A stretch of 60,405 nucleotides of DNA from Hyphomicrobiales bacterium (GTDB lineage Bacteria > Pseudomonadota > Alphaproteobacteria > Rhizobiales > Xanthobacteraceae): contig JACPOA010000078.1 of assembly GCA_016185205.1 (NCBI GenBank), positions 1 to 60,405 on the forward strand, read 5' to 3'. Position numbers and translations under genes: made by a program. Every line of letters starts with the position of its first letter. Position 1 is the stretch's first letter. A model generated the notes under the pieces. It ran no database searches. It worked only from the letters and a program-made list of their open reading frames with translations, and was not told the origin of the DNA. Below are positions 9,801-18,184 of the stretch, piece after piece.

Positions 9801-9920
9801 GCTAAGACCATTCCGATCGTCAAGCGCGTGATGGAAGATGCGCCGCACCCGGCGGTGTCGCTACATGTACCCTTGCAAGTTGATGCAAGGGCTGCGCACA
9901 ATTGGGATGAGGCGCATTAG
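6885..9920 (+). CDS. polA: DNA polymerase I, three-domain, with an in-frame repeat insert
   Basis: Pol I fills gaps and removes RNA primers. The 5'-nuclease domain occupies about residues 25-300. The 3'-5' proofreading domain is intact: VIAVDTETTSLDP carries the first D-x-E, NMKYDW the second motif, and YAAEDADVTLRLW the third. The polymerase motifs are SADYSQIELRL (A), RRRAKAINFGIIYG (B) and QVHDELIFEVPE (C). Residues about 331-371 are specified by the palindromic repeat at 7877-7997, sitting in the linker between the 5'-nuclease and proofreading domains. That explains part of the 1011-residue length, above the ~930 of E. coli. The 3' end overlaps the convergent dehydratase gene by 4 bp. Confidence 0.96.
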   Translation: MPASAKSNTKSTTRSNPAARPLKKGDHLFLVDGSGYIFRAYHALPPLTRKSDGLQVNAVLGFCNMLWKLLAEMKDDKPTHLAVVFDKSEKTFRTEFYPEYKAHRPDAPADLIPQFPLIREAVHAFEIPCLEQAGFEADDLIATYARLACEAKATTTIVSSDKDLMQLVGNGVTMYDTMKDRRIGAAEVMEKFGVGPDKVIEVQALIGDSSDNVPGVPGIGVKTAAQLIGEYGDLETLLKRAKEIKQDKRRQSLIDNAELARLSKRLVTLDRNVPLDVAVDQLAVHEPDYKHLIAFLKAMEFNTITRRVAEKSGIDAAAIEADAKLSSGASIPPLQGEGGAASAAPGGISGDLFATPTRPPAAATLPLSGGGIGSPISLAAARAEKARAAKIDRSKYECVRTLPRLKEWIARAHELGVIAVDTETTSLDPMTAQLCGFSLALAPNEACYVPIGHREGGSARGGDLFAPEAKLCADQIPEAQALKALKPMLEDKAVLKVAQNMKYDWLVFAQRGIEIAGYDDTMLISYVLDAGKGGHGMDDLAEKWLGHKTIHFADVAGSGKAQVSFDCVAIDKATEYAAEDADVTLRLWNVLKPRLAAEHVTTVYETLERAMPDVLARMERRGISIDRQVLSRLSGEFAQKQGALEEEIKALAGEPLNPGSPKQLGDILFGKMKLPGGSKTKTGQWSTGARELEELAEQGHQLPRKILDWRQVSKLRSTYTEALPNYVNPTTHRVHTSYSLAATSTGRLSSSDPNLQNIPIRTEEGRKIRRAFVAAPGMKLVSADYSQIELRLLSEVAEVPALRKAFQDGVDIHAMTASEMFGVPVKDMPSEIRRRAKAINFGIIYGISAFGLAAQLGIEREEAGAYIKKYFERFPGIRDYMDETREFCRANGYVLTLFGRKCHYPDIKASNASIRSFNERAAINARLQGTAADIIRRAMMRMEGELNKAKLKAQMLLQVHDELIFEVPESEVAKTIPIVKRVMEDAPHPAVSLHVPLQVDARAAHNWDEAH
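7877..7997. repeat. Palindromic repeat, family A, inserted in frame inside polA
   Basis: It starts CCCTCCCCTGCAAGGGGAGG and ends with CCCTCCCCCTTTCAGGGGGA. Between them lies the stem GGCGCCGcgtcaGCGGCGCC and the shared GACCCCCACCCGGCCGCC. It translates in the polA frame as a Gly/Ala/Pro-rich peptide ending LPLSGGG. The target is a domain boundary, where an insert can be tolerated. Confidence 0.85.
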
Positions 9921-11098
9921 TTTCGCGGCGACTGTTCCAGCAGCGGCTTCATCACCGCATACAACGCATTCTTTGCCTCGAATCCAACGCCCGGCACTTC
10001 CGGCAGCGTGACTCGGCTGTCCTTGACCGCGCAGGTGTCGGCAAAGCCGCCGAACGGCGCGAACACCTGCGGATAAGATTCGTTGCCGCCGAGGCCAAGG
10101 CCCACCGCGATGTTCAAGGCGAACTGATGCCCGCCATGCGGCACGCAGCGCCGCCGCGACCAGCCGTGCGCCGCCAACATGTCGAGGGTGCGCAGATATT
10201 CCACCAGCCCGTAGGACAGCGCCGGATCGAACTGCAGCCAGTCGCGGTCGGGCCGCAACCCGCCGTGGCGGACCAAGTTGCGCGCGTCCTGCATGGAGAA
10301 CAGGTTCTCGCCGGTGGCGAGCGGGGCTAAGTAGCGCGTCGCCAGTGCGGCATGCAGCAGATAATCGAGCGGATCGAGCGGCTCCTCGTACCAGCGCAGA
10401 TTATAGGGCGCGATGGCATCGCCGCAGGCCAGCGCCTGATCGAGATCGTAGCGGCCATTGACGTCGACGCAGAGGTTCTCGCCCTTGCCGCCAACCACTT
10501 TCAGCGCGGCCTCGATACGCTTGATGTCGTCGGCCAGTTGCACGCCGCCGATCTTCATCTTCACGCATGAATAGCCAAGGTCGAGATAGCCCTTCATCTC
10601 GTCTTGCAGCGCACTGATATCCTTGTCGGGATAGTAATAGCCGCCGGCGGCATAGACCCAGGCGGTCTTGTCCGCCTGGCCGTTGTTGTAGCGGTCGGCG
10701 AGCAGCCGCCACAGCGGCACGCCCTCCGCCTTCGCCAGCGCGTCCCACAGCGCCATGTCGAGCACGCCGACCGCCACCGAGCGCTCGCCGTGGCCGCCCG
10801 GCTTCTCGTTTCGCATCATCGCGTCCCAGGCCTTGGCTGGGTCGACCAGGCCGCGCGCGTCGACGATGTCCTCGGGCTTTGCGGCTTTCAGTCGCGGAAT
10901 GAAGCGCTCGCGCAATAGCCCTTGCGGCGCATAGCGGCCGTTCGAGTTGAAGCCGAAGCCGACCACCGGCCGCCCGTCGCGCACGACGTCGGTAAAGATG
11001 GCGACCACGCTCGCCGTCATCTGCGAGAAGTCGATATAGGCGTTGCGGATCGAAGACGAGATCGGAACGACGATGTCGACGATGCCGGTAATGCGCAT
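9917..11098 (-). CDS. tarD: D-tartrate dehydratase-like enolase-superfamily enzyme
   Basis: It probably dehydrates D-tartrate to oxaloacetate, with Mg2+. The sequence follows the Bradyrhizobium TarD pattern closely as I remember it, including PISSSIRNAYIDFSQMT, YAAGGYYYP and PHGGHQFALNIA. Superfamily residues are visible: the KMK acid/base motif (Lys180, Lys182), metal ligands Asp212, Glu238 or Glu239 and Glu264, and the His321/His324 region. At 393 residues it has normal length. It lies 2 bp downstream of ridA, so the two form an operon; RidA could remove enamine/imine by-products, but a direct link is inference. Related acid sugar dehydratases are the main alternative. Confidence 0.78.
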   Translation of the reverse strand: MRITGIVDIVVPISSSIRNAYIDFSQMTASVVAIFTDVVRDGRPVVGFGFNSNGRYAPQGLLRERFIPRLKAAKPEDIVDARGLVDPAKAWDAMMRNEKPGGHGERSVAVGVLDMALWDALAKAEGVPLWRLLADRYNNGQADKTAWVYAAGGYYYPDKDISALQDEMKGYLDLGYSCVKMKIGGVQLADDIKRIEAALKVVGGKGENLCVDVNGRYDLDQALACGDAIAPYNLRWYEEPLDPLDYLLHAALATRYLAPLATGENLFSMQDARNLVRHGGLRPDRDWLQFDPALSYGLVEYLRTLDMLAAHGWSRRRCVPHGGHQFALNIAVGLGLGGNESYPQVFAPFGGFADTCAVKDSRVTLPEVPGVGFEAKNALYAVMKPLLEQSPRN

Positions 11099-11100
11099 GC

Positions 11101-11577
11101 TTAGCGTTTCTTCTTTTTGCCCTTCGATTTTTTCGCGGACGCCTTTGCCTTGCTCGGCTTCGCCGCCGCCTTCGCCGGCAGCACGGCGATCGCCTCGATC
11201 TCGAACAGCGCGCCGGGGCGCGCCAGTTGCGAGATCGCCACCGTGGTCGAGGCCGGCGGCGCCTTGGTGTTCAGGAAAGCGTCGCGCACCTCGCGGAAGA
11301 TCGGGATGTGCGACATGTCGACCAGATAATTGTTGATCTTGACCACGTCATTGAAGGTGGCGCCCATGCTCGCCAATGCGAAGCCGAGATTCTCGAATGC
11401 CTTGGCGCACTGCGCGCGGAAATCGCCGGGCAGGCCTACCAGCTTGTTGTCGAGATCGAGGCCGAGCTGGCCGGCGATGAAGATCAGACGGTTCGGCCCG
11501 GTCGCCTCGACCACATAGGTGTAGCCCGGCGGCTTGGCCATGGTCTTGGGATTCAAGAAACGCACATTTCCGGCCAT
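11101..11577 (-). CDS. RidA/YjgF-family protein with a lysine-rich C-terminal tail
   Basis: RidA proteins hydrolyse reactive 2-aminoacrylate-type enamines. The fold core runs from YTYVVEATGPNRLIFIAGQ to ALFEIEAIAVLP, with the conserved Arg in QLARPGALFEIEAIA. Family members are about 130 residues; here roughly 25 extra residues form a Lys/Ser/Ala tail ending KSKGKKKKR. The tail is real in the sense that the frame stays open to the stop at 11101, but its role is unknown. The gene is the first of a two-gene unit with the tartrate dehydratase. Confidence 0.85.
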   Translation of the reverse strand: MAGNVRFLNPKTMAKPPGYTYVVEATGPNRLIFIAGQLGLDLDNKLVGLPGDFRAQCAKAFENLGFALASMGATFNDVVKINNYLVDMSHIPIFREVRDAFLNTKAPPASTTVAISQLARPGALFEIEAIAVLPAKAAAKPSKAKASAKKSKGKKKKR

Positions 11578-11653
11578 CAGTTTTCCCCTTGCCTGTTCTG
11601 AATGATTGGTTCGATATCATCACACCGCGGCGCAGCTTAGCAAATGGGGCCTG

Positions 11654-13075
11654 ATGAAGCGGATTGTTTGTGTCGCCATTGCAACCTGCATACTGTCGCC
11701 GCAAACGGCGCAGGCCGCCCCTGGCCTGCCCGGCGCGGCCATGACCTGGCCTTGGGCGCTGCCGTTCCTCGGCATCCTGCTGTCGATTGCCATCGGCCCG
11801 CTGCTGTTTGCGACCGTCTGGCACCGCCATTACGGGAAAATCGCCTGTGGCTGGGCCATACTGACGCTGCTGCCTCTGGCGGCGATGTTCGGCGCACCGG
11901 CGGCGATCGCCGCCTTCGTGCACGCCGCGTTGGCAGAATATCTCAGCTTCATCGTACTGCTGTTCGCGCTCTATGTCGTGGCCGGCGGCATTCTCGTCAC
12001 CGGCACCCTGCGTGGCACGCCGTTGACCAATGCCGGCATCCTCGCCTTCGGCGCCGCGATCGCCAGCCTGGTCGGCACCACCGGTGCCGCCATGATCCTT
12101 ATCCGCCCGCTGATCCGCGCCAATGCCGGCCGCGCGCGCAACGCCCATGTCATCGTGTTCTTCATCATTCTGGTCGCCAATATCGGCGGCGCGCTCACCC
12201 CGCTCGGCGATCCGCCGCTGTTCGTCGGCTTCCTGCGCGGCGTCGAATTTTTCTGGACGGCGCAGCAGCTCTGGCTGCAGACGGCGATTGTCGCCGTACT
12301 GGTGCTGGCGATTTTCCTAGCGCTCGATTCCTGGATAGCGCGCAGCGAGCCGCCGGCAGGCACCGACAATGCGCCTGCGCCGATCGGGATTTGCGGGCTC
12401 ATCAACATCGCTTTGATCGCGCTGATCGTCGCGGCAATCCTACTCTCGGCAACCTGGAAGCCGGGGATCGCTTTCGACCTCTACGGCACCATGATCGAGT
12501 TGCAGAACGGCTTGCGCGATGCGGCATTGATCCTGATCGCGCTGGCGTCGCTGTGGCTAACGCCTGACGAGCACCGCACTGCCAACGGCTTCACCTTCGA
12601 ACCGATCCGCGAGGTCGCGATCCTTTTCGCCGGCATTTTCGTGTGCATCATTCCGGTGATGGCAATGCTGCAGGCTGGACGCGACGGCAGCTTCGCGTTC
12701 CTGCTGCAGGCCGTCACTGCAAAGGACAGCAGCCCGCACGAAGCGGCCTATTTCTGGCTCACCGGCATACTGTCGGCCTTCCTCGACAACGCGCCGACCT
12801 ATCTGGTGTTCTTCGAGCTCGCCGGCGGCGACGCCAAGGCCCTGATGGGTCCGCTGTCCGGCACGCTGGCGGCGATCTCGATGGGGGCGGTCTACATGGG
12901 CGCGCTGACCTATATCGGCAACGCGCCCAACCTGATGGTCTATGCCATTGCCAGCGAACAAGGCGTGCGCATGCCGAGCTTCTTCGGCTATCTGCTGTGG
13001 GCGGCCTGCGTGCTGGTGCCGCTCTTCCTCATTCTCACGCTGCTGCCGATCTCGCCGATCCTCAAGCTGTCTTGA
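11654..13075 (+). CDS. Sodium:proton antiporter-like membrane protein (ion transporter superfamily)
   Basis: A polytopic inner-membrane protein of about 473 residues with a cleavable-looking signal (ending PQTAQA) and some 12 hydrophobic segments. Two inverted motif regions typical of the ArsB/NhaD/CitMHS superfamily are visible: NIGGALTPLGDPPLFVGF and ILSAFLDNAPTYLVFFEL, plus MGALTYIGNAPNLMVYAIA near the end. The substrate is probably Na+ or an organic anion; this cannot be fixed by eye. I prefer the ATG at 11654 (MKRIVCVAIATC) to an earlier in-frame start because it begins the signal peptide. It is followed at 94 bp by a second member of the same superfamily. Confidence 0.8.
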   Translation: MKRIVCVAIATCILSPQTAQAAPGLPGAAMTWPWALPFLGILLSIAIGPLLFATVWHRHYGKIACGWAILTLLPLAAMFGAPAAIAAFVHAALAEYLSFIVLLFALYVVAGGILVTGTLRGTPLTNAGILAFGAAIASLVGTTGAAMILIRPLIRANAGRARNAHVIVFFIILVANIGGALTPLGDPPLFVGFLRGVEFFWTAQQLWLQTAIVAVLVLAIFLALDSWIARSEPPAGTDNAPAPIGICGLINIALIALIVAAILLSATWKPGIAFDLYGTMIELQNGLRDAALILIALASLWLTPDEHRTANGFTFEPIREVAILFAGIFVCIIPVMAMLQAGRDGSFAFLLQAVTAKDSSPHEAAYFWLTGILSAFLDNAPTYLVFFELAGGDAKALMGPLSGTLAAISMGAVYMGALTYIGNAPNLMVYAIASEQGVRMPSFFGYLLWAACVLVPLFLILTLLPISPILKLS

Positions 13076-13169
13076 CTCAGGGTGAGCCTTGCCCGAGCTT
13101 TGCCGCCGGCAGGGGTGCGGTTGGTGCCGGTAGGACCATGGAGCGCCCGCGAATTCGGGGGGAGCTCCA

Positions 13170-14507
13170 ATGACCGCGCACGCGGCGTCTCAGGTTTATT
13201 TCGGCCTCAATCCGATGTGGGTGTCGACCTGCGTCCTGGCCATCACCTACGCCACCATCATGTCGGAGAAGGTCAACCGCGCGATCATCGCGCTGGTTGG
13301 CGCGGGCGTGATGATCCTGGTCGGCGTGCTCGACCAGAACGAGGCGATCAAGGGCGTCGACTGGAACACCATCGGCCTGCTCACCGGCATGATGATCCTG
13401 GTGTCGATCTCGCGCCGCTCCGGCATGTTCCAATATCTGGCGATCTGGTCGGCGAAGGCGGCCAAGGCGCATCCCGCCGGCATGCTGTTTCTCCTGCAGA
13501 TCACGACCGCGGTGCTGTCGGCCTTCCTCGACAACGTAACCACCGTGCTGCTGATCGTCCCCGTCACGCTGGCGATCTGCAATACGCTGAAAGTGCCGGC
13601 CTATCCTTATTTATTTGCGGAAATCTTCGCCTCCAATATCGGCGGCACCGCCACGCTGATCGGCGATCCGCCCAACATCCTGATCGGCTCGCAAGTCGGC
13701 CTCACCTTCAACGATTTCGTCTATCACCTGACGCCGGTAATCATCGTCGTCATGGTGGTACAGGCCGTCATCATCCACTTCCTCTGGGGCAAGGATTTGA
13801 AAGCCTCTGCCACCGCCGAGGCGCGGGTGATGAAGATGAAGCCGGAGGATTCGATCGAGGACTGGCTGCTGCTCAAGCAGTCGCTCGCCGTTCTCATCGT
13901 CGTGATGGTCGCCTTCGTGCTGGCGCGGCCGCTGCATCTGGAGCCGGCCACCATCGCCATGTTCGGCGCCGCCATCCTGATGCTGCTCGACAACTGGGCG
14001 CACCTGTCCGAGAAGGCCGCGCACAATGTTCATCAGACCTTTGGCGACGTGGAGTGGATCACCATCTTCTTCTTCATCGGCCTGTTCATCGTGGTGCACG
14101 GCGTCGATGTCGGCGGGCTCTTGCAACTGCTCGGCAACAAGCTGGTGGCCGCCACCGGCGGCAACATGGCGCATGCCGGTTACGCCATCCTGTGGGCGTC
14201 GGCCGTCTTGTCGGCGATCGTCGACAACATTCCGTTCGTCGCCACCATGATCCCGCTGATCAAGACCATGGCGCCGGCCTATGGCGGGGCGGATAACATT
14301 CAGCCGCTGTGGTGGTGCCTGTCGCTCGGCGCCTGCCTCGGCGGCAACGGCACGCTGATCGGCGCTTCGGCCAACCTGACGGTCGCGGGCATCGGCGACC
14401 GCAACGGCGTGCCGTTTCGCTTCGTCACCTATTCGCTCTATGCCTTCCCGATGATGCTGGTGTCGGTGGCGATCTGCCACGTCTATGTGTGGTGGCGCTA
14501 TTTCTGA
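13170..14507 (+). CDS. ArsB/NhaD-family ion transporter
   Basis: A 445-residue inner-membrane protein with about 11 hydrophobic segments. The superfamily signature appears twice: AFLDNVTTVLLIVPVT with NIGGTATLIGDPPNILIG in the first half, and AIVDNIPFVATMIPL with LGGNGTLIGASANLTVAG in the second. A good ribosome-binding site (GGGGGGAG) precedes the ATG at 13170. The family includes arsenite pumps and Na+/H+ antiporters; no ars genes are nearby, so a cation/proton or organic anion role is more likely. It is co-directional with the related upstream gene and is followed by a terminator. Confidence 0.82.
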   Translation: MTAHAASQVYFGLNPMWVSTCVLAITYATIMSEKVNRAIIALVGAGVMILVGVLDQNEAIKGVDWNTIGLLTGMMILVSISRRSGMFQYLAIWSAKAAKAHPAGMLFLLQITTAVLSAFLDNVTTVLLIVPVTLAICNTLKVPAYPYLFAEIFASNIGGTATLIGDPPNILIGSQVGLTFNDFVYHLTPVIIVVMVVQAVIIHFLWGKDLKASATAEARVMKMKPEDSIEDWLLLKQSLAVLIVVMVAFVLARPLHLEPATIAMFGAAILMLLDNWAHLSEKAAHNVHQTFGDVEWITIFFFIGLFIVVHGVDVGGLLQLLGNKLVAATGGNMAHAGYAILWASAVLSAIVDNIPFVATMIPLIKTMAPAYGGADNIQPLWWCLSLGACLGGNGTLIGASANLTVAGIGDRNGVPFRFVTYSLYAFPMMLVSVAICHVYVWWRYF

Positions 14508-14509
14508 GT

Positions 14510-14540
14510 GCGCAATTAATTAAATTGCGCGCCATTTTTT
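14510..14540 (+). terminator. Rho-independent terminator after the ArsB/NhaD-type gene
   Basis: The stem GCGCAATT / AATTGCGC with a five-base loop begins 3 bp after the stop codon and is followed within a few bases by a run of six T residues. Confidence 0.8.
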
Positions 14541-14549
14541 CCACGGATT

Positions 14550-14582
14550 TATCAGGACGCCGCCATTATCGGCGCCCTGATA
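14550..14582. other. Isolated long palindrome downstream of the terminator
   Basis: TATCAGG-a-CGCCG is mirrored by CGGCG-c-CCTGATA around a short ATT-rich centre. It has no T-run on either side and does not match the other repeat families in the window. It may be a second structural terminator or a protein-binding site. Confidence 0.4.
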
Positions 14583-14708
14583 ACGGGGAATTTACTCCCC
14601 TGCGCTTACCTGCCTGAACCTTAACAGCGGAGGCCGCGACCCAATCGCGGGTGCAACCTTCCGTGCGCCCGGACGTTGAGTTGTGGGGTAGGGTAAAGGC
14701 AGGGTGTG

Positions 14709-15470
14709 ATGGCTGCCGGTGGCAAGAGAGCGGTGATTCGCGTTATCGCAGGCGTTCTCGGCCTTGGCCTGATGACGTTTGCCGCGCCGGCGTCCGCGCA
14801 AGGCATTTTCGAACGCATATTCAGCGGCCTGCGGCAATCGGTCCATGCACCGCCCCAGCAGCCGACCAACATCCAGGCCTTTGTCGATCCGTACAGCAAT
14901 CTTGACCGTGCGATCAATCCGCCTCAGCCACTGCGCGCGGAAACCGGTCCGGCCAGGGCGTTCTGCGTGCGCAGCTGCGACGGCCGCTACTTTCCGGTGC
15001 AGGCGCATGCCGGCCTGAGCGCCGCCGAGGCGTGCCGCTCGTTCTGCCCGGCAAGCCAGACCCGTTTGTATTCCGGCGGCACCATCGACTCCGCGGTGAC
15101 GAGCAACGGCAGCCGCTATGCCGATCACGACAACGCCTTCGTTTATCGCCAGCGCCTGGTCGACGGCTGCACCTGCAATGGCCGCGATGCGTTCGGGCTG
15201 GCGCAGGTGGACGCCAAGAGCGATCCGACGCTGCGGCAAGGTGACATCGTCGCCACCAAGAGCGGCTTGGCGGCCGTCAGCGGGGCGAGGAACAATGTCG
15301 CCGAGTTCACGCCGATCGATTCCTATCGCGGCATGAACAAGACCGCGCGCGACAAGCTGTCCGCAATCAAAATCATGCCGCCCAATCCGGGCGCGCCGGA
15401 GCTGACCACCTCGAAGATCCAGCCCGTCGCGCGCAGCGACAGTCGCCAGCGCGCTCAGCTTTCGAGATAG
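14709..15470 (+). CDS. DUF2865 domain-containing secreted protein
   Basis: A probable secreted or periplasmic protein of 253 residues. It has an N-terminal signal peptide (RVIAGVLGLGLMTFAAPASA) and a cysteine-containing core typical of DUF2865: FCVRSCDGRYFPVQ, AEACRSFCPASQT and LVDGCTCNG. The conserved cysteines suggest disulfides. DUF2865 proteins are common in Hyphomicrobiales and have no assigned function. An upstream in-frame GTG at 14706 is adjacent; the ATG at 14709 is preferred. The 3' end overlaps the convergent oxidoreductase gene by 16 bp. Confidence 0.85.
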   Translation: MAAGGKRAVIRVIAGVLGLGLMTFAAPASAQGIFERIFSGLRQSVHAPPQQPTNIQAFVDPYSNLDRAINPPQPLRAETGPARAFCVRSCDGRYFPVQAHAGLSAAEACRSFCPASQTRLYSGGTIDSAVTSNGSRYADHDNAFVYRQRLVDGCTCNGRDAFGLAQVDAKSDPTLRQGDIVATKSGLAAVSGARNNVAEFTPIDSYRGMNKTARDKLSAIKIMPPNPGAPELTTSKIQPVARSDSRQRAQLSR

Positions 15471-16549
15471 CCGGCGACCTCGTCCGCCAGCGACAGCGAG
15501 CTGGTGAGCCCGGGCGACTCGATCCCGAACATCTGCACCAGTCCCGGCAGCCCATGCTGCGCTGGCGCGTCGATCAAAAAATCCGCCTGCCCCTCGCCCT
15601 TGCCCGTGATCTTGGGGCGGATGCCGGAATAGTCCGGTGACAAGGCACCCTCGGGCAGGCCCGGCCAATAGGTGCGGATGCGCGCGTAGAACAAGTCGGC
15701 GCGCGACGGATCGACGGCGTAATCTTCGCGCTCGACCCATTCGACGTCCGGCCCGAAGCGCATGCGGCCGGCCAGATCGAGCGTGACATGCACGCCCAAG
15801 CCACCCTCGATCGGAGTGGGATAGATCAACCGCGAGAACGCCGGTTTGCCGGCGCAGGAAAAATAATTGCCCTTGCCCAGCACCAGCCGCGGCACGCGCG
15901 TGGCCGGATAATCATGCATCGTTCGCGCCACAGACTGCGCGCGCAGACCGGCGCAATTGGCGATCGCGTCGAATTCGAAACTGCCGGCATCGCTGCCGCC
16001 GAATGCGACCTGCCAGCGGCCGCCTCTACGCGCGGTGCCCGTCACCGGCGTGTTAAAGGCGATGGCGCCGCCGGCATCCTCGAGATCGCCGCGCAGCGCC
16101 AGCATGAAGCCATGGCCGTCGATGATACCGGTTTCCGGCGAATGCAGCGCGCCGATGCAGGCCAGCTCCGGTTCCAGGACTCGCGCGGAATTGCCGCCGA
16201 TCATCTCCAGGCCTTCGACGTCATTGATGCGGCCTTGCGCCGCGATCGCCTCGATCTTTTCGAGCTCGGCCGCATTGGTCGCCACCACCAGCTTGCCGCA
16301 TTTGCGATGCGGCACGCCGTGCGAGGCGCAGAATTCATACAGCATGCGCCGCCCGGCCACGCAGTGGCGCGCCCGCAGCGTGCCGGTCGGGTAATACATG
16401 CCGCCATGGATGACCTCGCTGTTGCGCGAGGAAATGCCGGTCCCGATGACGTTTGCCATCTCCGCCACCACCACTTGGTGGCCGCGGCGGGCAGCCGCGC
16501 GCGCCACGCTCAGCCCGATTACACCGGCTCCGATCACCAGAATTTGCAT
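15455..16549 (-). CDS. FAD-dependent oxidoreductase, LhgO-like (L-2-hydroxyglutarate oxidase family)
   Basis: A DAO-superfamily flavoenzyme of 364 residues. The FAD-binding Rossmann motif is VIGAGVIGLSVARAAARRGH at the N-terminus, and the substrate-domain features NSEVIHGGMYYPTGTLRA and GVHVTLDLAGRMRFGPD resemble LhgO and related 2-hydroxyacid oxidases. The reaction would be oxidation of L-2-hydroxyglutarate or a similar hydroxy acid to its keto acid with transfer of electrons to the quinone pool. The exact substrate is not determined by the sequence. It has no operon partner; neighbours are convergent on the left and divergent on the right. Confidence 0.82.
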   Translation of the reverse strand: MQILVIGAGVIGLSVARAAARRGHQVVVAEMANVIGTGISSRNSEVIHGGMYYPTGTLRARHCVAGRRMLYEFCASHGVPHRKCGKLVVATNAAELEKIEAIAAQGRINDVEGLEMIGGNSARVLEPELACIGALHSPETGIIDGHGFMLALRGDLEDAGGAIAFNTPVTGTARRGGRWQVAFGGSDAGSFEFDAIANCAGLRAQSVARTMHDYPATRVPRLVLGKGNYFSCAGKPAFSRLIYPTPIEGGLGVHVTLDLAGRMRFGPDVEWVEREDYAVDPSRADLFYARIRTYWPGLPEGALSPDYSGIRPKITGKGEGQADFLIDAPAQHGLPGLVQMFGIESPGLTSSLSLADEVAGYLES

Positions 16550-16707
16550 GCGACTTTCTCGCTCGACGGCGGTTGCGGCTGCAACTGAAGCCTAAACCAT
16601 CATTAACGCAAGGATCGGTCTTAACGCTTATCAGCGATCGCCCTTGACCGGGCATGGGCCTCGGGCAAATTCGCTCCTCAATCCTTCGACAGAGGCGGAT
16701 ATTAACG

Positions 16708-17931
16708 ATGCGCAACACGGCACTTAAATTGGCGGCGGCCATGCTGGGCACCATGTTGGCGGGGCCGGCGCTGGCCGCTTCTTGTCAGAATACCGGCAGC
16801 TACGAGCGCTGGCTCGAGACCTTCAAGAAGGACGCCGCCGCGCAAGGCATCTCGGCGCGGGTGATCGCCGAGGCCGCCCCGCAAATGATTTTCGATGCGG
16901 CCATCGTCCGTCGCGACCGCGCCCAGTCCGTGTTCAATCAGACCTTCCTGCAATTCTCCGACCGCATGGTGGGCGGCGGCCGTATCCCGAACGGGCTGGC
17001 CAAGATCAAGCAGCATGCCGCGCTGTTCGCCAAGATCGAGGCGCAGTTCGGCGTGCCGGCGCCGGTGCTGGTCGCGTTCTGGGGATTGGAAAGCGACTTC
17101 GGCGCCAGTTTCGGCAAATACAAAGCCCTCAGCGCGATCGCCACGCTGGCCTATGACTGTCGCCGCCCCGACTTCTTCCGCACGCAATTGTTCGATGCGC
17201 TGCGCATCATCGAGCGCGGCGATCAGCCGGCCGATGTGATCGGCGACTGGGCCGGCGAATACGGCGGCATGCAGTTCACCGCCTCCGACTATCTCAAGAA
17301 CGCCGTCGACTTCGACGGCGACGGCCGCCGCGACCTGGTCAATAGTATCCCCGACACGCTCGCTTCCGCCGCCAACTTCCTGGTCAGCCTCGGCTGGCAG
17401 CGCGGCCAGCCATGGCTGCAGGAAGTGCGTGTGCCGCAGAATCTTGCCTGGGATCAAGCCGACCTCACCATCAAGCATCCGCGTTCGCAGTGGGTGGCCT
17501 GGGGCGTGACGGCGGCGCACGGTACGCTGCCGTCCGACACCCTGCCCGCTTCGATGATTCTGCCGATGGGCCGGCACGGCCCGGCGTTCCTGGCCTATCC
17601 GAATTTCCAGGCTTTCCTCGGTTGGAATGCGGCTTACGTCTATTCCACCACCGTCGCCTATTTCGCCACACGTCTGGCCGGCGCGCCGACCGTCGATCAC
17701 TCCGGCGCCACTACTGTCGTGACGCTGACGACGCCGCAGGTCATGGATCTGCAGAGCCTGCTGATCAAGCACGGTTACGAGATCGGCGAAGTCGACGGCA
17801 AGGTCGGCTCCGGCACCCGCGCCGCGGTCAAGAAGGCTCAGATCAAAGTCGGGCTGCCGGCGGATTCCTATCCGTCCGCCGAACTGATCGAGCGGCTGAG
17901 CCGCGGTGGGACCAGCGGCGCCAGCCGCTAG
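16708..17931 (+). CDS. Lytic murein transglycosylase, MltB type, with C-terminal peptidoglycan-binding domain
   Basis: A periplasmic enzyme that cleaves glycan strands to 1,6-anhydro products. The start at 16708 begins a clear signal peptide (MRNTALKLAAAMLGTMLAGP, cleavage after ALAA). The SLT_2/MltB catalytic Glu is Glu128 in FWGLESDFGASFGKYK, and GEYGGMQFTASDYLKNAVDFDGDG matches the conserved active-site lobe. The last ~60 residues, from TPQVMDLQSLLIKHGYEIGE, form a PG_binding_1 domain. About 407 residues is normal for this rhizobial type. Further upstream in-frame starts would add unrelated residues. There is no cysteine lipobox at the cleavage site, so it is probably soluble. Confidence 0.92.
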   Translation: MRNTALKLAAAMLGTMLAGPALAASCQNTGSYERWLETFKKDAAAQGISARVIAEAAPQMIFDAAIVRRDRAQSVFNQTFLQFSDRMVGGGRIPNGLAKIKQHAALFAKIEAQFGVPAPVLVAFWGLESDFGASFGKYKALSAIATLAYDCRRPDFFRTQLFDALRIIERGDQPADVIGDWAGEYGGMQFTASDYLKNAVDFDGDGRRDLVNSIPDTLASAANFLVSLGWQRGQPWLQEVRVPQNLAWDQADLTIKHPRSQWVAWGVTAAHGTLPSDTLPASMILPMGRHGPAFLAYPNFQAFLGWNAAYVYSTTVAYFATRLAGAPTVDHSGATTVVTLTTPQVMDLQSLLIKHGYEIGEVDGKVGSGTRAAVKKAQIKVGLPADSYPSAELIERLSRGGTSGASR

Positions 17932-18036
17932 GCCGCCACCGTTGCAATCGCGGTCGCTTGACGCCGCCGGGCCATTGGTCCGGTGGTTTTTGCCTTATTT
18001 GGCTACCAGTCCTGCGATTTCTTGCAAATTTAATCC

Positions 18037-18056
18037 GCAGGCATCGCAATGCCTGC
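18037..18056. other. Perfect hairpin in the transglycosylase-Spy intergenic region
   Basis: GCAGGCAT and ATGCCTGC form an 8-bp perfect stem with a CGCA loop about 100 bp past the transglycosylase stop. No T-run follows, so it may be a weak terminator or an mRNA 3'-end structure. The rest of the 253-bp gap shows nothing recognisable. Confidence 0.4.
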
Positions 18057-18184
18057 TGACGTCAACATTACTAGCCGTTCATCTTCGATCACAATCGCAC
18101 GATCAGAACCCGTTCAACCGAAGGGAATGTTCCACAGCGCCGTTGATTGAGCGTCGGCTGAATGCTGACGGGTGGCGGTAGAGG

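Noticed and set aside
7986-9848. 620-codon open frame opposite polA
   Set aside because: It is antisense to all the conserved polymerase motifs and has no recognisable domain.
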